Positions 18,689-27,844 of a stretch of DNA of 56,365 nucleotides are shown here, one piece after another. The stretch is from Acidobacteriota bacterium (GTDB taxonomy: Bacteria; Acidobacteriota; Thermoanaerobaculia; Gp7-AA8). The position numbers and the translations under genes are program-made. The stretch lies in assembly GCA_019247495.1 (NCBI GenBank), contig JAFAOU010000099.1:1-56365 (forward strand), read 5' to 3'. How positions within the stretch are numbered: position 1 is the first letter of the stretch; the number at the start of each line of letters is the position of its first letter. Under the pieces are notes generated by a model. It saw only the letters and a list, made by a program, of their open reading frames with translations. It ran no database searches and was not told the origin of the DNA.

Positions 18689-19561
18689 ATGCCCCGCTTC
18701 ACGTTCCCTGACACTCACGGCGATCTCCTCGGCGCGCACATTTCGACTCGCGGCGGACTGCACACCGTCTTCGACCGTGCCACGGAGATCAACGCCTCCG
18801 CGATCGCGCTCTTCGCGAAGAACGGAAATCAGTGGAAGGGGAAGGCGATGACGGACGAAGACATCGCCGTTTTCTCGAGCAAGCGCACGGTGAGGCCGGT
18901 GCTGACGCACGCGTCTTACTTGATCAATCTCGCCACGACCAATCCCGACTTTCATCGCAAGTCGATCGACGCCATGATCGACGAGCTCGATCGCGCCGAG
19001 CGGCTCGGTATCCACGCGGTTGTGCTGCATCCCGGCGCGCACATGGGTGCTGGCGTCGATGCCGGCATCGAGCAGATCGCGCGGTCGCTCGACCAGATCC
19101 ACGCGGCGATTCCGAATCACAAGGTGGTCACGTTGCTCGAGACGGCAGCAGGACAAGGCTCGTGCCTCGGCTGCACGTTCGAAGAGCTCGGACGCATCCT
19201 TGCGCTCGTCGACGACAAACAGCGCGTCGGCGTCTGTTTCGATACGTGCCACGTCTTCGCCTCGGGATACGAGCTTCGCAACCGCGACGACTACGAGCGG
19301 ACGATGGACGCGCTCGCAACGCACGTCGGCATCGAAAACGTCGGCGCGTTCCATCTCAACGATTCGAAGAAACCGCTGGGCTCGCGCGTCGATCGCCATC
19401 AGCACATCGGCGACGGCGAGATTGGCGTCGAAGCGTTCCGCTTTCTCTTGAACGATGCGCGTTTCCGCGGCATCCCGAAACTGCTGGAGACGCCGAAGCC
19501 GGTCGAGCATGAATCGGATCGGAGGAACCTGACGCTGCTCCGGTCGCTCTTGTCAGCATGA
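18689..19561 (+). CDS. nfo: Endonuclease IV (AP endonuclease)
   Basis: Cleaves DNA at abasic sites in base-excision repair. The 290-residue TIM barrel carries the trinuclear-zinc ligands: LGAHIS near the N-terminus, VLHPGAH, TLLETAAG, CFDTCH, FHLNDS, VDRHQHIGDGEIG and the final LLETP. Length agrees with the 280-300 of bacterial Nfo. The start is uncertain: ATG 18689 has no Shine-Dalgarno sequence, while ATG 18650 has GAGGA directly against it but adds 13 non-family residues and touches palindrome G1. The frame remains open through G1, which is not expected to be translated. Confidence 0.92.
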   Translation: MPRFTFPDTHGDLLGAHISTRGGLHTVFDRATEINASAIALFAKNGNQWKGKAMTDEDIAVFSSKRTVRPVLTHASYLINLATTNPDFHRKSIDAMIDELDRAERLGIHAVVLHPGAHMGAGVDAGIEQIARSLDQIHAAIPNHKVVTLLETAAGQGSCLGCTFEELGRILALVDDKQRVGVCFDTCHVFASGYELRNRDDYERTMDALATHVGIENVGAFHLNDSKKPLGSRVDRHQHIGDGEIGVEAFRFLLNDARFRGIPKLLETPKPVEHESDRRNLTLLRSLLSA

Positions 19562-19598
19562 CCGTCGCACCTCACTGCGCTCCTCGGGATAAATTCGA

Positions 19599-19604
19599 TA
19601 CACT
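19599..19604 (+). promoter_or_regulatory. -10 box of a probable leaderless promoter, icd
   Basis: TACACT ends nine bases before the icd ATG at 19614, in the context ATTCGATACACTCC that recurs before several genes here. No Shine-Dalgarno sequence. Confidence 0.5.
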
Positions 19605-19613
19605 CCGCGCCCT

Positions 19614-20837
19614 ATGACACAGCCGCAATCAGGCACGCGCATCGACTTTCGCGACGGCAAGCTCGTCGTCCCCGACGATCCCATCGTTCCCTTCATCGAA
19701 GGTGACGGCACCGGCCCCGACATCTGGCACGCCACCCAGTTCGTCCTCGACGGCGCGGTGGCCAAGGTCTACGGCGGCAAGAAGAAGTTTCACTGGTTCG
19801 AAGTGCTGGCCGGCGACAAGGCCTTTGCCGCGACCGGCGAGTACCTGCCGCAGGCGACGCTCGACGCCATCCGCGACTATCGCGTTTCGATCAAAGGTCC
19901 GCTGTCGACGCCGGTCGGCGGCGGGATTCGCTCGCTGAACGTCACGCTTCGGCAAGTGCTCGATCTGTACGCGTGCGTGCGGCCGGTCCGCTATTTCGAG
20001 GGCGTCCCTTCGCCGGTGAAAGAGCCGGGAAAAGTGGACATGGTCATCTTCCGCGAGAACACCGAGGATGTTTACGCCGGCATCGAATGGCCTGCGGAGT
20101 CCGAGGGAGCACGGAACATCATCGGATTCCTGAATTCGATCGAGCGGCGCGGCGGCAGCAAGATTCGCGAAGGCTCGGCCATCGGTATCAAGCCGGTCTC
20201 CATGTTCGGATCGAAGCGGCTGGTGCGTAAAGCGATCGAGTACGCCATCGCCGCGAAGCGCGATTCCGTCACGCTCGTGCACAAAGGCAACATCATGAAG
20301 TTCACCGAGGGCGGCTTCAAAGATTGGGGCTACGAGCTGGCGCGTGAGGAGTTCGGCGACGTCACCATTCCGGAGTCCGAGGTTGGGAACGATGGAGCGG
20401 GCGGCCGGATCATCATCAAGGATCGCATCGCCGACTCGATGTTCCAGCAGGTGCTGCTGCGCCCGAGTGAGTACTCGGTCATCGCCACGACGAACCTCAA
20501 CGGCGACTATCTCTCCGATGCCCTCGCCGCCCAGGTCGGCGGCCTCGGCATGGCGCCGGGCTCGAACGAATCGGACGAAGTGGCCATCTTCGAAGCGACG
20601 CACGGCACCGCGCCGAAATACGCCGGTAAGGACATGATCAATCCCGGATCGTTGATCCTGTCGGGCGTGATGATGCTGCGCCATCTGAAGTGGTGGGACG
20701 CGGCTGACGCCATCGAGCGCGCGATCGCGAAGACGATCGCGCAGAACAAGGTCACGTACGACCTCGAGCGGCAGATGGAAGGGGCGACGAAAGTCTCCAC
20801 GAGCGAATTCGGACGCGCGATCGTAGAAAATATTTAA
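19614..20837 (+). CDS. icd: Isocitrate dehydrogenase
   Basis: Oxidatively decarboxylates isocitrate to 2-oxoglutarate in the TCA cycle. The 407-residue protein matches the bacterial homodimeric class: [13 protein letters not shown] (26-38), substrate-loop Ser in [40 protein letters not shown] with catalytic Lys, [10 protein letters not shown] and the dinucleotide region [13 protein letters not shown]. Length and sequence suggest NADP specificity by family resemblance, which I have not verified residue by residue. The SLN serine is the site phosphorylated by AceK in E. coli; no aceK is nearby. Monocistronic, with a leaderless-type promoter. Confidence 0.95.
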   Translation: MTQPQSGTRIDFRDGKLVVPDDPIVPFIEGDGTGPDIWHATQFVLDGAVAKVYGGKKKFHWFEVLAGDKAFAATGEYLPQATLDAIRDYRVSIKGPLSTPVGGGIRSLNVTLRQVLDLYACVRPVRYFEGVPSPVKEPGKVDMVIFRENTEDVYAGIEWPAESEGARNIIGFLNSIERRGGSKIREGSAIGIKPVSMFGSKRLVRKAIEYAIAAKRDSVTLVHKGNIMKFTEGGFKDWGYELAREEFGDVTIPESEVGNDGAGGRIIIKDRIADSMFQQVLLRPSEYSVIATTNLNGDYLSDALAAQVGGLGMAPGSNESDEVAIFEATHGTAPKYAGKDMINPGSLILSGVMMLRHLKWWDAADAIERAIAKTIAQNKVTYDLERQMEGATKVSTSEFGRAIVENI

Positions 20838-20916
20838 CCCTGAAATTTGAAGAGACGCTGGTGGCAGAGCCTTGGGCAACCAAACGCCGCCGGCCGTGCC
20901 GGCCCGGAGGCCCATC

Positions 20917-22563
20917 ATGAAACGTGCGCTGCTCGTTGCGATCGTCGCATTGCTTCCTGTCGTCGTGTTCGCCCAGAGTGCGCCCGACCTGATCATTCAT
21001 CACGCCAAAGTCTTCACGGCTGATCCCGCCCATCGGTTCGCCGAGGCCGTGGCCATTCAGGGAAACAAGATCGTCGCGGTGGGGACGAACGCCGATGTCA
21101 CCGCGATGGCCGGCGACAAAACGAAGCGCATCGATGCCGGCGGCCGCGTTGTCGTTCCCGGCTTCAACGACGCACACACACATCAGGGACCGCGGCCCGA
21201 AGGCTTCGGCTTGTCGCCGGATGAAGATGCTGGCTGGCCGCTCGTCAGCGCCGCGCTGGCCGGCGCTGTGGACGAAACGCCGGGCGATGTCTGGATCTAC
21301 GGAACCGTCTCGCCCAGGCTGATGAACGATCCTGCCGTGACGGCGCAGGCGCTCGACAAAGTTGCCCCGCATCGCAAGGTCGTCCTCAGCGTCTGGACCA
21401 GCCACGGAATCATCTTGAGCAGCGAGGCGATGAATGCGCTGCACATCCGCGACAACGCTGTCGATCCAGCCGGCGGCTCTTTTGAGCGCGACTCGAGCGG
21501 CCATCTGACCGGGAAAATGTTCGAGTACGCCGATTGGAACGCGGAACGGAGACTGGCTGACAGCGTGTCCGACGCCGATGCCGCCGATCAACTCAAGGCC
21601 TATTCGGACCAGGCTCTCGGATTCGGCATCACATCGATCCAGAACATGTCCATGCTGCCGCTGACGCGCTACGAGAAAGTCGAACGCCACGCGCCGGCGG
21701 CGATTCGAATCCGCATGATCCGCATGCCGATGAGCGAGACCGCCTCGCGCGACGCGAGCGAAGGGGCCACGCTGCCGGTGTCCTCGCGCGAACGGCCGCT
21801 GTCGATCATCAGCGGGACAAAATGGATCCTCGACGGTACGCCGGTCGAGCAGGGCGCGGCCGTTCGCCAGCCGTATCCCGGCACCACGGACAAGACGGGA
21901 AAACTCAACTTCGCGCCGGACGAGCTCAAGGTGATCATGAAGGAAGCGTTCGACTCGAAAGAACAGACCCTGCTCCACGTTGCCGGCGACCGCACTGCCG
22001 CCGCGGTCTTCGACGCCATGCGAGCCGTTGGTCCCGCCGAGGAGTGGCGCAAGAAGCGCGTGCGCATCGAACATGGAGACGGATTGCATCCCGACCTCAT
22101 CGCGCTCGCCAAAGAATTCGGCGTCGTCGTGGTCCTGAACCCGACGCACGTCGTTGCCAAGCCGCTGTTTCCGAAGGGTCCGTACATGCCGGTCAAGTCG
22201 CTGGTGAAAGGCGGCGTGCCGATCGCGATCGGTTCCGACGGCCCGATGAATCCGGGGCTGAACATCCAGCTCATCACCACGATGCCGGGCAATGCCGCCG
22301 AGGGGATCACGCGCGAAGAAGCGGTCGATGCGTACACGCGCGGCAGCGCGTTTGCGGAGTTCGCCGAAAACGAGAAGGGGACGATCGCCGCCGGGAAACT
22401 GGCCGACCTCGCGGTGTTGTCGCAGGACATCTTCAAAGTTTCCGCCGACGAGCTTCCGGATACGAAAAGCGTTCTGACGATCGTCGACGGAACCATCGCG
22501 TTCGACGGCGGCGTCCTCAAGACGCGGGACAGAATCACGTCCGAGCCGCGCATCGTGCAGTAA
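20917..22563 (+). CDS. Secreted amidohydrolase, YtcJ-like
   Basis: A 548-residue protein with a signal peptide (MKRALLVAIVALLPVVVFAQ). The metal-dependent amidohydrolase core has VVVPGFNDAHTHQG (HxH metal pair), later LHVAGDRTA, RIEHGDG and AIGSDGPMNPG carrying the remaining His and Asp ligands, then a C-terminal beta domain (GTIAAGKLADLAVL). It belongs to the composite amidohydrolase_3 family; substrates range over amides, imides and ureas and cannot be inferred. A strong GGAGG seven bases before the ATG fixes the start, unlike the leaderless genes nearby. The frame extends upstream to 20872, before the Shine-Dalgarno sequence. Confidence 0.85.
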   Translation: MKRALLVAIVALLPVVVFAQSAPDLIIHHAKVFTADPAHRFAEAVAIQGNKIVAVGTNADVTAMAGDKTKRIDAGGRVVVPGFNDAHTHQGPRPEGFGLSPDEDAGWPLVSAALAGAVDETPGDVWIYGTVSPRLMNDPAVTAQALDKVAPHRKVVLSVWTSHGIILSSEAMNALHIRDNAVDPAGGSFERDSSGHLTGKMFEYADWNAERRLADSVSDADAADQLKAYSDQALGFGITSIQNMSMLPLTRYEKVERHAPAAIRIRMIRMPMSETASRDASEGATLPVSSRERPLSIISGTKWILDGTPVEQGAAVRQPYPGTTDKTGKLNFAPDELKVIMKEAFDSKEQTLLHVAGDRTAAAVFDAMRAVGPAEEWRKKRVRIEHGDGLHPDLIALAKEFGVVVVLNPTHVVAKPLFPKGPYMPVKSLVKGGVPIAIGSDGPMNPGLNIQLITTMPGNAAEGITREEAVDAYTRGSAFAEFAENEKGTIAAGKLADLAVLSQDIFKVSADELPDTKSVLTIVDGTIAFDGGVLKTRDRITSEPRIVQ

Positions 22564-22616
22564 ACACCGCCCGGGTACGGGAATCGTCCCCGGCGTATGA
22601 TGTTCCGTCTCATCAC

Positions 22617-23945
22617 ATGCGCCGCATCGTCCTCGCGTCTGCCTTCGTCTTCGCGCTCGTAGCCGCGCGGCAGCGAGCCGTGCTGCACCCGCCCCCGCCG
22701 CAGGTGCCTGGCGGACCGACCTTCAGCAAGGAAGTCGTCCGCATTTTTCAGAACCGCTGCCAGACCTGCCATCACCCCGGCGACATTGCGCCGTTCTCGC
22801 TGATGACGTACGCCGACGCGGCGCCGCACACCGACGCCATCAAGTACGAAACGCAGCAACGCCTCATGCCGCCGTGGAAGGCCACGCCCGCGTGCGGCGA
22901 TTTCGCCGATGCTCGCGTCCTGACGCAGGACGAGATCGACACGATCGCCAAGTGGGTGGACAACGGCGCGCCGCAGGGGAACGTCGCCGATCTGCCAACG
23001 CCGCTGAACTTCGACGGCGGCTGGGCGCTCGGCCAGCCGGATCTCGTCCTGTCGTATGCCGAGGCGTACAAGCCGCCGGTCACGGGCGACATGTACCGCT
23101 GCTTCCCCATACCGACGAACCTTCCCGCCGATATGTACGTTTCGGCGATCGACATCAAGCCCGGCGACCGCGAGACCGTGCATCACGTCATCGCGTACAT
23201 CGACACGACCGGCGATTCGCAGAAACTGGACGAGGCCGATCCCGGCCCCGGCTACACGTCGTTCGGCGGCCCAGGCTTCACGATCTCGGCCTCGAGCCTC
23301 GGCGCGACCACCCTCGGCGGGTGGGCTCCGGGCGCGCGTCCGGTCGTGCTGCCTGAAGATGTGGCCCTTTCGCTGCCGGCGCAGTCCCGCGTCGTGTTGC
23401 AGGTCCATTACCACCCGCACGGCATCAAGACCATCCCCGATCAAACGCAGATCGGCATCTACTACGCGAAGAAGAAGCCGAAGCAGCTCATCTACATCCT
23501 GCCTCTAATCAACCAGGACTTCATCATTCCGCCGAACGACCCGAGCTACAAGGTGCCCGCGACGTATACGGTCGGCTGGCCCGCGCATCTGTACCTCATC
23601 GCGCCGCACATGCACCTCCTCGGACGGAAGATGAATGTGAACGCGACGTTGGTCAACGGCGAGAAGAAGTGCCTGATCAACGTTGACGATTGGGACTTCA
23701 ACTGGCAGGGGCAGTACCGCTTCAGCGAGCCGGTGCCGATTCCGTATCACACCAAGTTGTCGCTCGAAGCGACGTACGACAATTCGGAAGGCAACTTGCG
23801 CAATCCCAATCACCCTCCGAAGGCGGTGTCGTGGGGCGAGCAGACCACCGACGAGATGTGCATCACCTTCCTCGGCGTAACGCTCGACGGCATCACGTTA
23901 GGCCAGTCGCTGCCGAAGACGCCTGTCTTCACACAGGATCGGTAG
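22617..23945 (+). CDS. Cytochrome c-like / copper type II monooxygenase-like fusion protein
   Basis: A 442-residue exported protein, signal-like start MRRIVLASAFVFALVAARQ. Residues about 35-115 hold a CQTCH haem c motif in the CxxCH pattern, as in single-haem planctomycete-type cytochrome domains. The rest resembles the ascorbate-dependent monooxygenase C-domain (PHM/DBM): ETVHHVIAYID, VHYHPHG and APHMHLLGRKM supply His residues of possible Cu sites. Proteins of this build are common in Acidobacteriota-like genomes, and their substrate is unknown. The start is ATG 22617; TATGAT 16 bases upstream is a plausible -10. It may be the electron acceptor or oxidase partner of nothing adjacent, as it stands alone. 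Confidence 0.7.
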   Translation: MRRIVLASAFVFALVAARQRAVLHPPPPQVPGGPTFSKEVVRIFQNRCQTCHHPGDIAPFSLMTYADAAPHTDAIKYETQQRLMPPWKATPACGDFADARVLTQDEIDTIAKWVDNGAPQGNVADLPTPLNFDGGWALGQPDLVLSYAEAYKPPVTGDMYRCFPIPTNLPADMYVSAIDIKPGDRETVHHVIAYIDTTGDSQKLDEADPGPGYTSFGGPGFTISASSLGATTLGGWAPGARPVVLPEDVALSLPAQSRVVLQVHYHPHGIKTIPDQTQIGIYYAKKKPKQLIYILPLINQDFIIPPNDPSYKVPATYTVGWPAHLYLIAPHMHLLGRKMNVNATLVNGEKKCLINVDDWDFNWQGQYRFSEPVPIPYHTKLSLEATYDNSEGNLRNPNHPPKAVSWGEQTTDEMCITFLGVTLDGITLGQSLPKTPVFTQDR

Positions 23946-24029
23946 CCTGGGAGCGCGGGCGTCCCGCCCGCTGTTGCGATCGCGCGATATCTCAAGGAAC
24001 CGCGGGCGAGACGCCCGCGCTCCCAGGTT
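23946..24029. repeat. Family H palindrome (GCGGGCGTCCCGCCCGC type)
   Basis: CCTGGGAGCGCGGGCGTCCCGCCCGC pairs with GCGGGCGAGACGCCCGCGCTCCCAGG across TGTTGCGATCGCGCGATATCTCAAGGAACC. It begins one base after the stop of the cytochrome-like gene. The inner GCGGGCGTCCCGC also recurs, shortened, in the stem-loop at 31090. Confidence 0.85.
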
Positions 24030-24034
24030 CGGCG

Positions 24035-24040
24035 TACACT
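24035..24040 (+). promoter_or_regulatory. Possible -10 box, hybrid sensor kinase
   Basis: TACACT ends 13 bases before the ATG at 24054. That gap would give either a leader of a few bases or a leaderless message; no Shine-Dalgarno sequence is seen. Confidence 0.35.
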
Positions 24041-24053
24041 TCTCTCCATCCCT

Positions 24054-26174
24054 ATGCCATCCGATCGCGAGAGCGTGCTGCGCTTCGATCTCGCAGTGCA
24101 GAAGAGCCATGCGCTCGTCTACACCGCCGCGTTCCTGACCGCGCTGGCCGGCCACGCGCTCGGCGTGTTCGCGCTCAACATCCCCGCAGCGATCGCCATC
24201 GGTCTCATCTCGATCGCGTGTGCGGTGGCGCTGTACGCGCTCTTCCGCAGCGGGGTCGATCGCCGCATCCTCAATCCGATCTGGATCGGCAGCGACATCC
24301 TCCTGGTCACCGCCGGCGTTTTCGCAACGGGCGGAAGTGCCAGTCCCTGGTTCATCTGGTACCTCTGCACCGCGGCGGCGACTGCCTTTGCCGTCGGCAA
24401 GCGTGCCTCGTACGTCGTCAGTGTTGCCAACGCCGTCGCCTACATCGGCGTGCTGATGGCGATGGGGCAGGCATCGTTCGTCAACAGCGTCATGCTCCTC
24501 GCCTCGACGCGGATGCTGTTCCTGTTCGGCGCGTCATTCTTCTTCCTCGCCGGAATCGCCAATTTGCAGCAGAAGCACTTGCTGATCCGCGAGCTTGAAA
24601 GTGAACAGGCCCGCGAGCTGGCCGAACTGACGCGGCTCACCGCGGAGTTGCAGCAGCGCGGCAATGAGCTGGAGGACGCCAGCCGCCGGATTCAGGAGGC
24701 CGACCGGCTGAAGAGCCAGTTCCTCGCGAACATGAGCCACGAACTGCGAACGCCGATGAATTCGATCATCGGTTTTTCGGAAATCCTGATCGAACGGCTC
24801 AATGACACGATCGACCCCAAACACGTCAGCTTCCTCCGCCACATCCTCACGTCCGCCCAGCACCTCCTCGGCATCATCAACGACATCCTCGACCTCTCCA
24901 AAATCGAAGCCGGCAAGATGGAGGTCTTCGCCGAGCAGTTCGAGCTGCGGCCGGTCATCGAGAGCGTCTGCACGGTCATGCGCGGCATGGCGAAAACGAA
25001 AATGCCCACCTTCGTTATCGAAGCCGGCGCGGCGCTGCCGCCGATCGAGACCGACCTCGCCAAGTTCAAGCAGATCCTCTTCAACCTGTTGTCGAACGCG
25101 ATGAAGTTCTCGCCCGCGGGGTCGCCGATCACGATTCGCGCGATGCACGTCGGTGACACGATCACCATCTCCGTGCGCGACGAAGGCATCGGCATCGATC
25201 CGAAAAATCACGACGTGATCTTCGAGGAGTTCCGCCAGATCGACGGCAGCGCGCGCCGCGAATTCGGCGGTACCGGCCTCGGCCTCGCGCTCGTGAGAAA
25301 GTTCGTTCAGCTCCAGGGCGGCTGGGTGCGCGTCGAAAGCGACCGCGGAAAAGGCAGCACGTTCTCCTTCACGCTCCCCATCCATTCGCGCGCCGCGGTG
25401 GTGAGCCGCATCCCGGAGCTCGTCCCCTCGGAGCAGCGCGCCGAACGCGTGCTTGTCGTCGAGGATGACGCCCACGCCTACGACCTGATCGCGACCGCTC
25501 TCAACTCCGCCGGCTATCTCTCTGTCCGCGCACGCCACGGCGACGAAGCCATCCGCCTCGCGCGCGAAGCCCGCCCGATCGCAGTCACGCTCGATCTCGT
25601 TCTGCCCGGGATCGACGGATGGGAAGTGCTCAAAACGCTCAAGAGCGACGCGGACACGCGCGATATCCCCGTGGTGATCATCTCCCGCGTCGATGAACGC
25701 GACCTCGGCGTGGCCCTCGGCGCCGACGACTACTTCGTGAAGCCGGTCGATCGCGATCGCCTGCTCAGCCGCGTCCGCCAGTTGACGACGTCCGATCAAT
25801 CAAAAACGCGCCTGCTCCTGATCGACGATGACACCTCTCTCCACGAGCTCCTCGACGAAGAGCTGACCCGCCTCGGCTACACGATCGAAAGCGCCTTCAA
25901 CGGCGAGACCGGCTTCGCCGCCGCCAAAGAGAACGCGCCCGACGTGATCATCCTCGACCTGATGATGCCCGGCATGAGCGGCTTCGAAGTGGCCGGCCTG
26001 CTCAAAGACAACCCCTCCACCGCCCGCATCCCGATCCTGGTCCTGACGTCGAAAGAAATCTCCGCCGACGACCGCAAGGAACTGCAATCCAAAGTCGCCG
26101 CCTGCGTACAAAAGGGGAAGAGCGCGCGGGATCAGCTGGTAGCGGAGATTCGAAGGTTGCGCGCGAGCGCGTGA
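24054..26174 (+). CDS. Hybrid sensor histidine kinase with two receiver domains
   Basis: A 706-residue membrane sensor. Five or six hydrophobic helices (about 22-170) form the N-terminal sensor, with no periplasmic domain of size. A coiled coil (about 172-222) leads to the HisKA domain with phospho-acceptor His229 in FLANMSHELRTPM. The HATPase_c region (about 335-445) has NAMKFSPAG, GIGID and GGTGLGLALV. Two receiver domains follow: one with VTLDLVLPGIDG (about 465-575), one with IILDLMMPGMSG (about 585-700). With no output domain, signals probably leave by phosphotransfer to a separate Hpt or regulator. It lies eight bases upstream of the HEPN gene, same strand. Confidence 0.9.
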   Translation: MPSDRESVLRFDLAVQKSHALVYTAAFLTALAGHALGVFALNIPAAIAIGLISIACAVALYALFRSGVDRRILNPIWIGSDILLVTAGVFATGGSASPWFIWYLCTAAATAFAVGKRASYVVSVANAVAYIGVLMAMGQASFVNSVMLLASTRMLFLFGASFFFLAGIANLQQKHLLIRELESEQARELAELTRLTAELQQRGNELEDASRRIQEADRLKSQFLANMSHELRTPMNSIIGFSEILIERLNDTIDPKHVSFLRHILTSAQHLLGIINDILDLSKIEAGKMEVFAEQFELRPVIESVCTVMRGMAKTKMPTFVIEAGAALPPIETDLAKFKQILFNLLSNAMKFSPAGSPITIRAMHVGDTITISVRDEGIGIDPKNHDVIFEEFRQIDGSARREFGGTGLGLALVRKFVQLQGGWVRVESDRGKGSTFSFTLPIHSRAAVVSRIPELVPSEQRAERVLVVEDDAHAYDLIATALNSAGYLSVRARHGDEAIRLAREARPIAVTLDLVLPGIDGWEVLKTLKSDADTRDIPVVIISRVDERDLGVALGADDYFVKPVDRDRLLSRVRQLTTSDQSKTRLLLIDDDTSLHELLDEELTRLGYTIESAFNGETGFAAAKENAPDVIILDLMMPGMSGFEVAGLLKDNPSTARIPILVLTSKEISADDRKELQSKVAACVQKGKSARDQLVAEIRRLRASA

Positions 26175-26182
26175 GGTAAGCA

Positions 26183-26578
26183 ATGATATCGATCAATCAG
26201 CTTCGCGCGATCTCGGCGGCACGGCTTCAGGATGCCATCGTGCTGCTTGCGAACGACAGGCTCGATAGTGCCGCTTACCTTTGTGGCTATGCGGTCGAGT
26301 TGGCACTCAAAGCGCGTATCTGCATGACATTGAATTGGGATGGCTTTCCGCAGACACGCAGCGAATTTGAAGGATTCTCGAGTTTCAAAACGCACAGGCT
26401 CGACGTGCTGCTTATACTCTCCGGCGAGGAGCAGCGAATTAAGGAAGAACAGTTTAATGAGTGGTCTGCCATCGTGACCTGGGATCCGGAAGCTCGCTAT
26501 AAAGCAGTAGGCCACTTCGCGCGAGACCAGGTCGAGGTGATGGTGGCGTCCGTAAGACTGCTCGTGGAGGTGATATGA
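26183..26578 (+). CDS. HEPN-domain protein, probable RNase-type toxin
   Basis: A 131-residue all-helical protein. The opening helices (LDSAAYLCGYAVELALKARI at 27-46) match HEPN domains, and RYKAVGH (Arg105 to His111) is the Rx4-6H catalytic motif of HEPN RNases. HEPN proteins act as toxins, RNA-cleaving defence effectors or partners of MNT nucleotidyltransferases. Here the partner is not an MNT but an unknown 122-residue protein whose ATG overlaps the HEPN stop (ATGA). The base composition of the two genes looks lower in GC than the neighbouring kinase, consistent with transfer. No Shine-Dalgarno sequence is obvious; it may be read through from the kinase gene. Confidence 0.8.
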   Translation: MISINQLRAISAARLQDAIVLLANDRLDSAAYLCGYAVELALKARICMTLNWDGFPQTRSEFEGFSSFKTHRLDVLLILSGEEQRIKEEQFNEWSAIVTWDPEARYKAVGHFARDQVEVMVASVRLLVEVI

Positions 26579-26943
26579 ACAAATTGCCCGAGAAGGTGCT
26601 CAAGGTCGAGGCGGATCTCGCGAAAGAGAGAGGGCCGTTGAACCTTTTCGCTCTTTTCGAACGTGAGGACATCAACCGCTGGGATCTCGTAATTTCCGCT
26701 CCGTGGGCCAAGTTCGATAGCGAGACCTTGAAGTATGTCGCGGATGTCATCAAACGCCATCTCACGCCGGAAGAGATGGTGCTGCTCGCCCGGATGGTCA
26801 TTCTTCCTGCCGATGAAGATCCCGTATTGACGCTCAACGCAAAATTTGACGTCGAGCACGGCGAGATTGAAGTGAATCATCCGAGCCGGTTTGGGTTGCC
26901 CGCGAAGTACGGCTACATCTTCACTTCGCGGTCCGCAGCCTGA
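26575..26943 (+). CDS. Uncharacterised protein coupled to the HEPN gene
   Basis: A 122-residue protein with no recognised domain. The N-terminal 50 residues are mixed helix and strand (KGPLNLFALFEREDI-like, then WDLVISAPWAKF); the middle is helical (VADVIKRHLTPEEMVLLARMVIL) and the end is strand-rich. There is no nucleotidyltransferase GSxxxGxxxxxSDxD motif, so the standard HEPN-MNT toxin-antitoxin scheme does not apply. ATGA overlap with the HEPN gene means translational coupling, which fits an antitoxin or regulatory subunit, but that role is inferred only from position. It converges with the beta-lactamase gene, a single base away. Confidence 0.7.
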   Translation: MNKLPEKVLKVEADLAKERGPLNLFALFEREDINRWDLVISAPWAKFDSETLKYVADVIKRHLTPEEMVLLARMVILPADEDPVLTLNAKFDVEHGEIEVNHPSRFGLPAKYGYIFTSRSAA

Positions 26944-26944
26944 G

Positions 26945-27844
26945 TCAACGCGCGAACGCGTCGTAAACCGCGCGGGCGATCTGGCCCACCACGCGCAGCG
27001 CGACATCGTCATTTTGCATGGCGGGCTTTTTCGTGAAGACGGCGATGGCGATGTGGTGCTTGCCGTCGGCCGAGGTGATGATGCCGGCGTCGTTGAAGAC
27101 GCCGGGCATCGTGCCGGTTTTATGCGTGACGACGGTGCTCGGCGGAAGCGCTGAGGCTAATCGGACCGGATTGTGAGAGTTGGTCATGAAGCCGAGGAGG
27201 AAGTCGTGGCTTGACGGTTTGAGGCCGTCCTTTCGATTTGCGAATGCGGCCAGGAGCGAGGCCATGCCGTCGGGTGTGGCGGTATCGCGCGGATCGCGGA
27301 CATAAGCGGCGATGCCATTCGTTTGAATCGCTTCGGCGATGTCGTTTTCGGGACGATCGATGCGGACGCCGGCACCGCCGATGGCGTGGATTCGGGCGGT
27401 GATGGCGGAGCCGCCGAGGTGGCGGATGAAGTAGTCGACGGCGGTGTTGTCGCTTTCGACGACCATCAGTTCGACGAGATGGCGAACGGTCGTGGTGACC
27501 GGCTTGCCGTTTGCGGAATCGCGGAGTGGACTGTGGCCGCGCGAGAACTGCGATGGCTGGATCGTGATCGCATCGTCGAGTTTGAACTCACCGGCGTCGA
27601 CGCGCTGCAGGACGACCAGCGCGACCGGGAACTTGAAGACGCTGGCCATCGGGAAGTGGTCGTCGCCGTGAAGACTGACGCGGCGGCCGGATTCGAGATC
27701 GATCGCCGTGACGCCGACGGTCGCGTCGGTCTGCGCGGCGATCGTTGCGATCTGCGATTGGAGCGTGGCGAAGAGCAGCAGTGCGGCGATAATCATCGCG
27801 GCGAAAACTACACCGGTTCGGCGATGAATCGGTAGCCGACCCAT
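26945..27844 (-). CDS. Class A beta-lactamase-like serine hydrolase
   Basis: A 299-residue precursor with a positively charged, hydrophobic start (about 8-30) expected to be exported. All class A motifs are present: SVFK (68-71), SDN (131-133), an omega-loop RPENDIA in which Glu166 is present, and KTG (242-244). Where Asn170 is normal there is Ala170, a change that may slow deacylation or alter spectrum. The first 37 bases overlap the end of the upstream response-regulator gene. An internal start at 27796 avoids the overlap but shortens the signal peptide. Position in tandem with a two-component system suggests inducible expression. Confidence 0.85.
   Translation of the reverse strand: MGRLPIHRRTGVVFAAMIIAALLLFATLQSQIATIAAQTDATVGVTAIDLESGRRVSLHGDDHFPMASVFKFPVALVVLQRVDAGEFKLDDAITIQPSQFSRGHSPLRDSANGKPVTTTVRHLVELMVVESDNTAVDYFIRHLGGSAITARIHAIGGAGVRIDRPENDIAEAIQTNGIAAYVRDPRDTATPDGMASLLAAFANRKDGLKPSSHDFLLGFMTNSHNPVRLASALPPSTVVTHKTGTMPGVFNDAGIITSADGKHHIAIAVFTKKPAMQNDDVALRVVGQIARAVYDAFAR

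Noticed and set aside
19629..20996. Minus-strand open frame of 455 codons across icd
   Set aside because: Antisense to icd, Arg/His/Asp-rich without domain features.
20752..22149. Minus-strand open frame of 465 codons across the amidohydrolase
   Set aside because: Antisense shadow; no motif.
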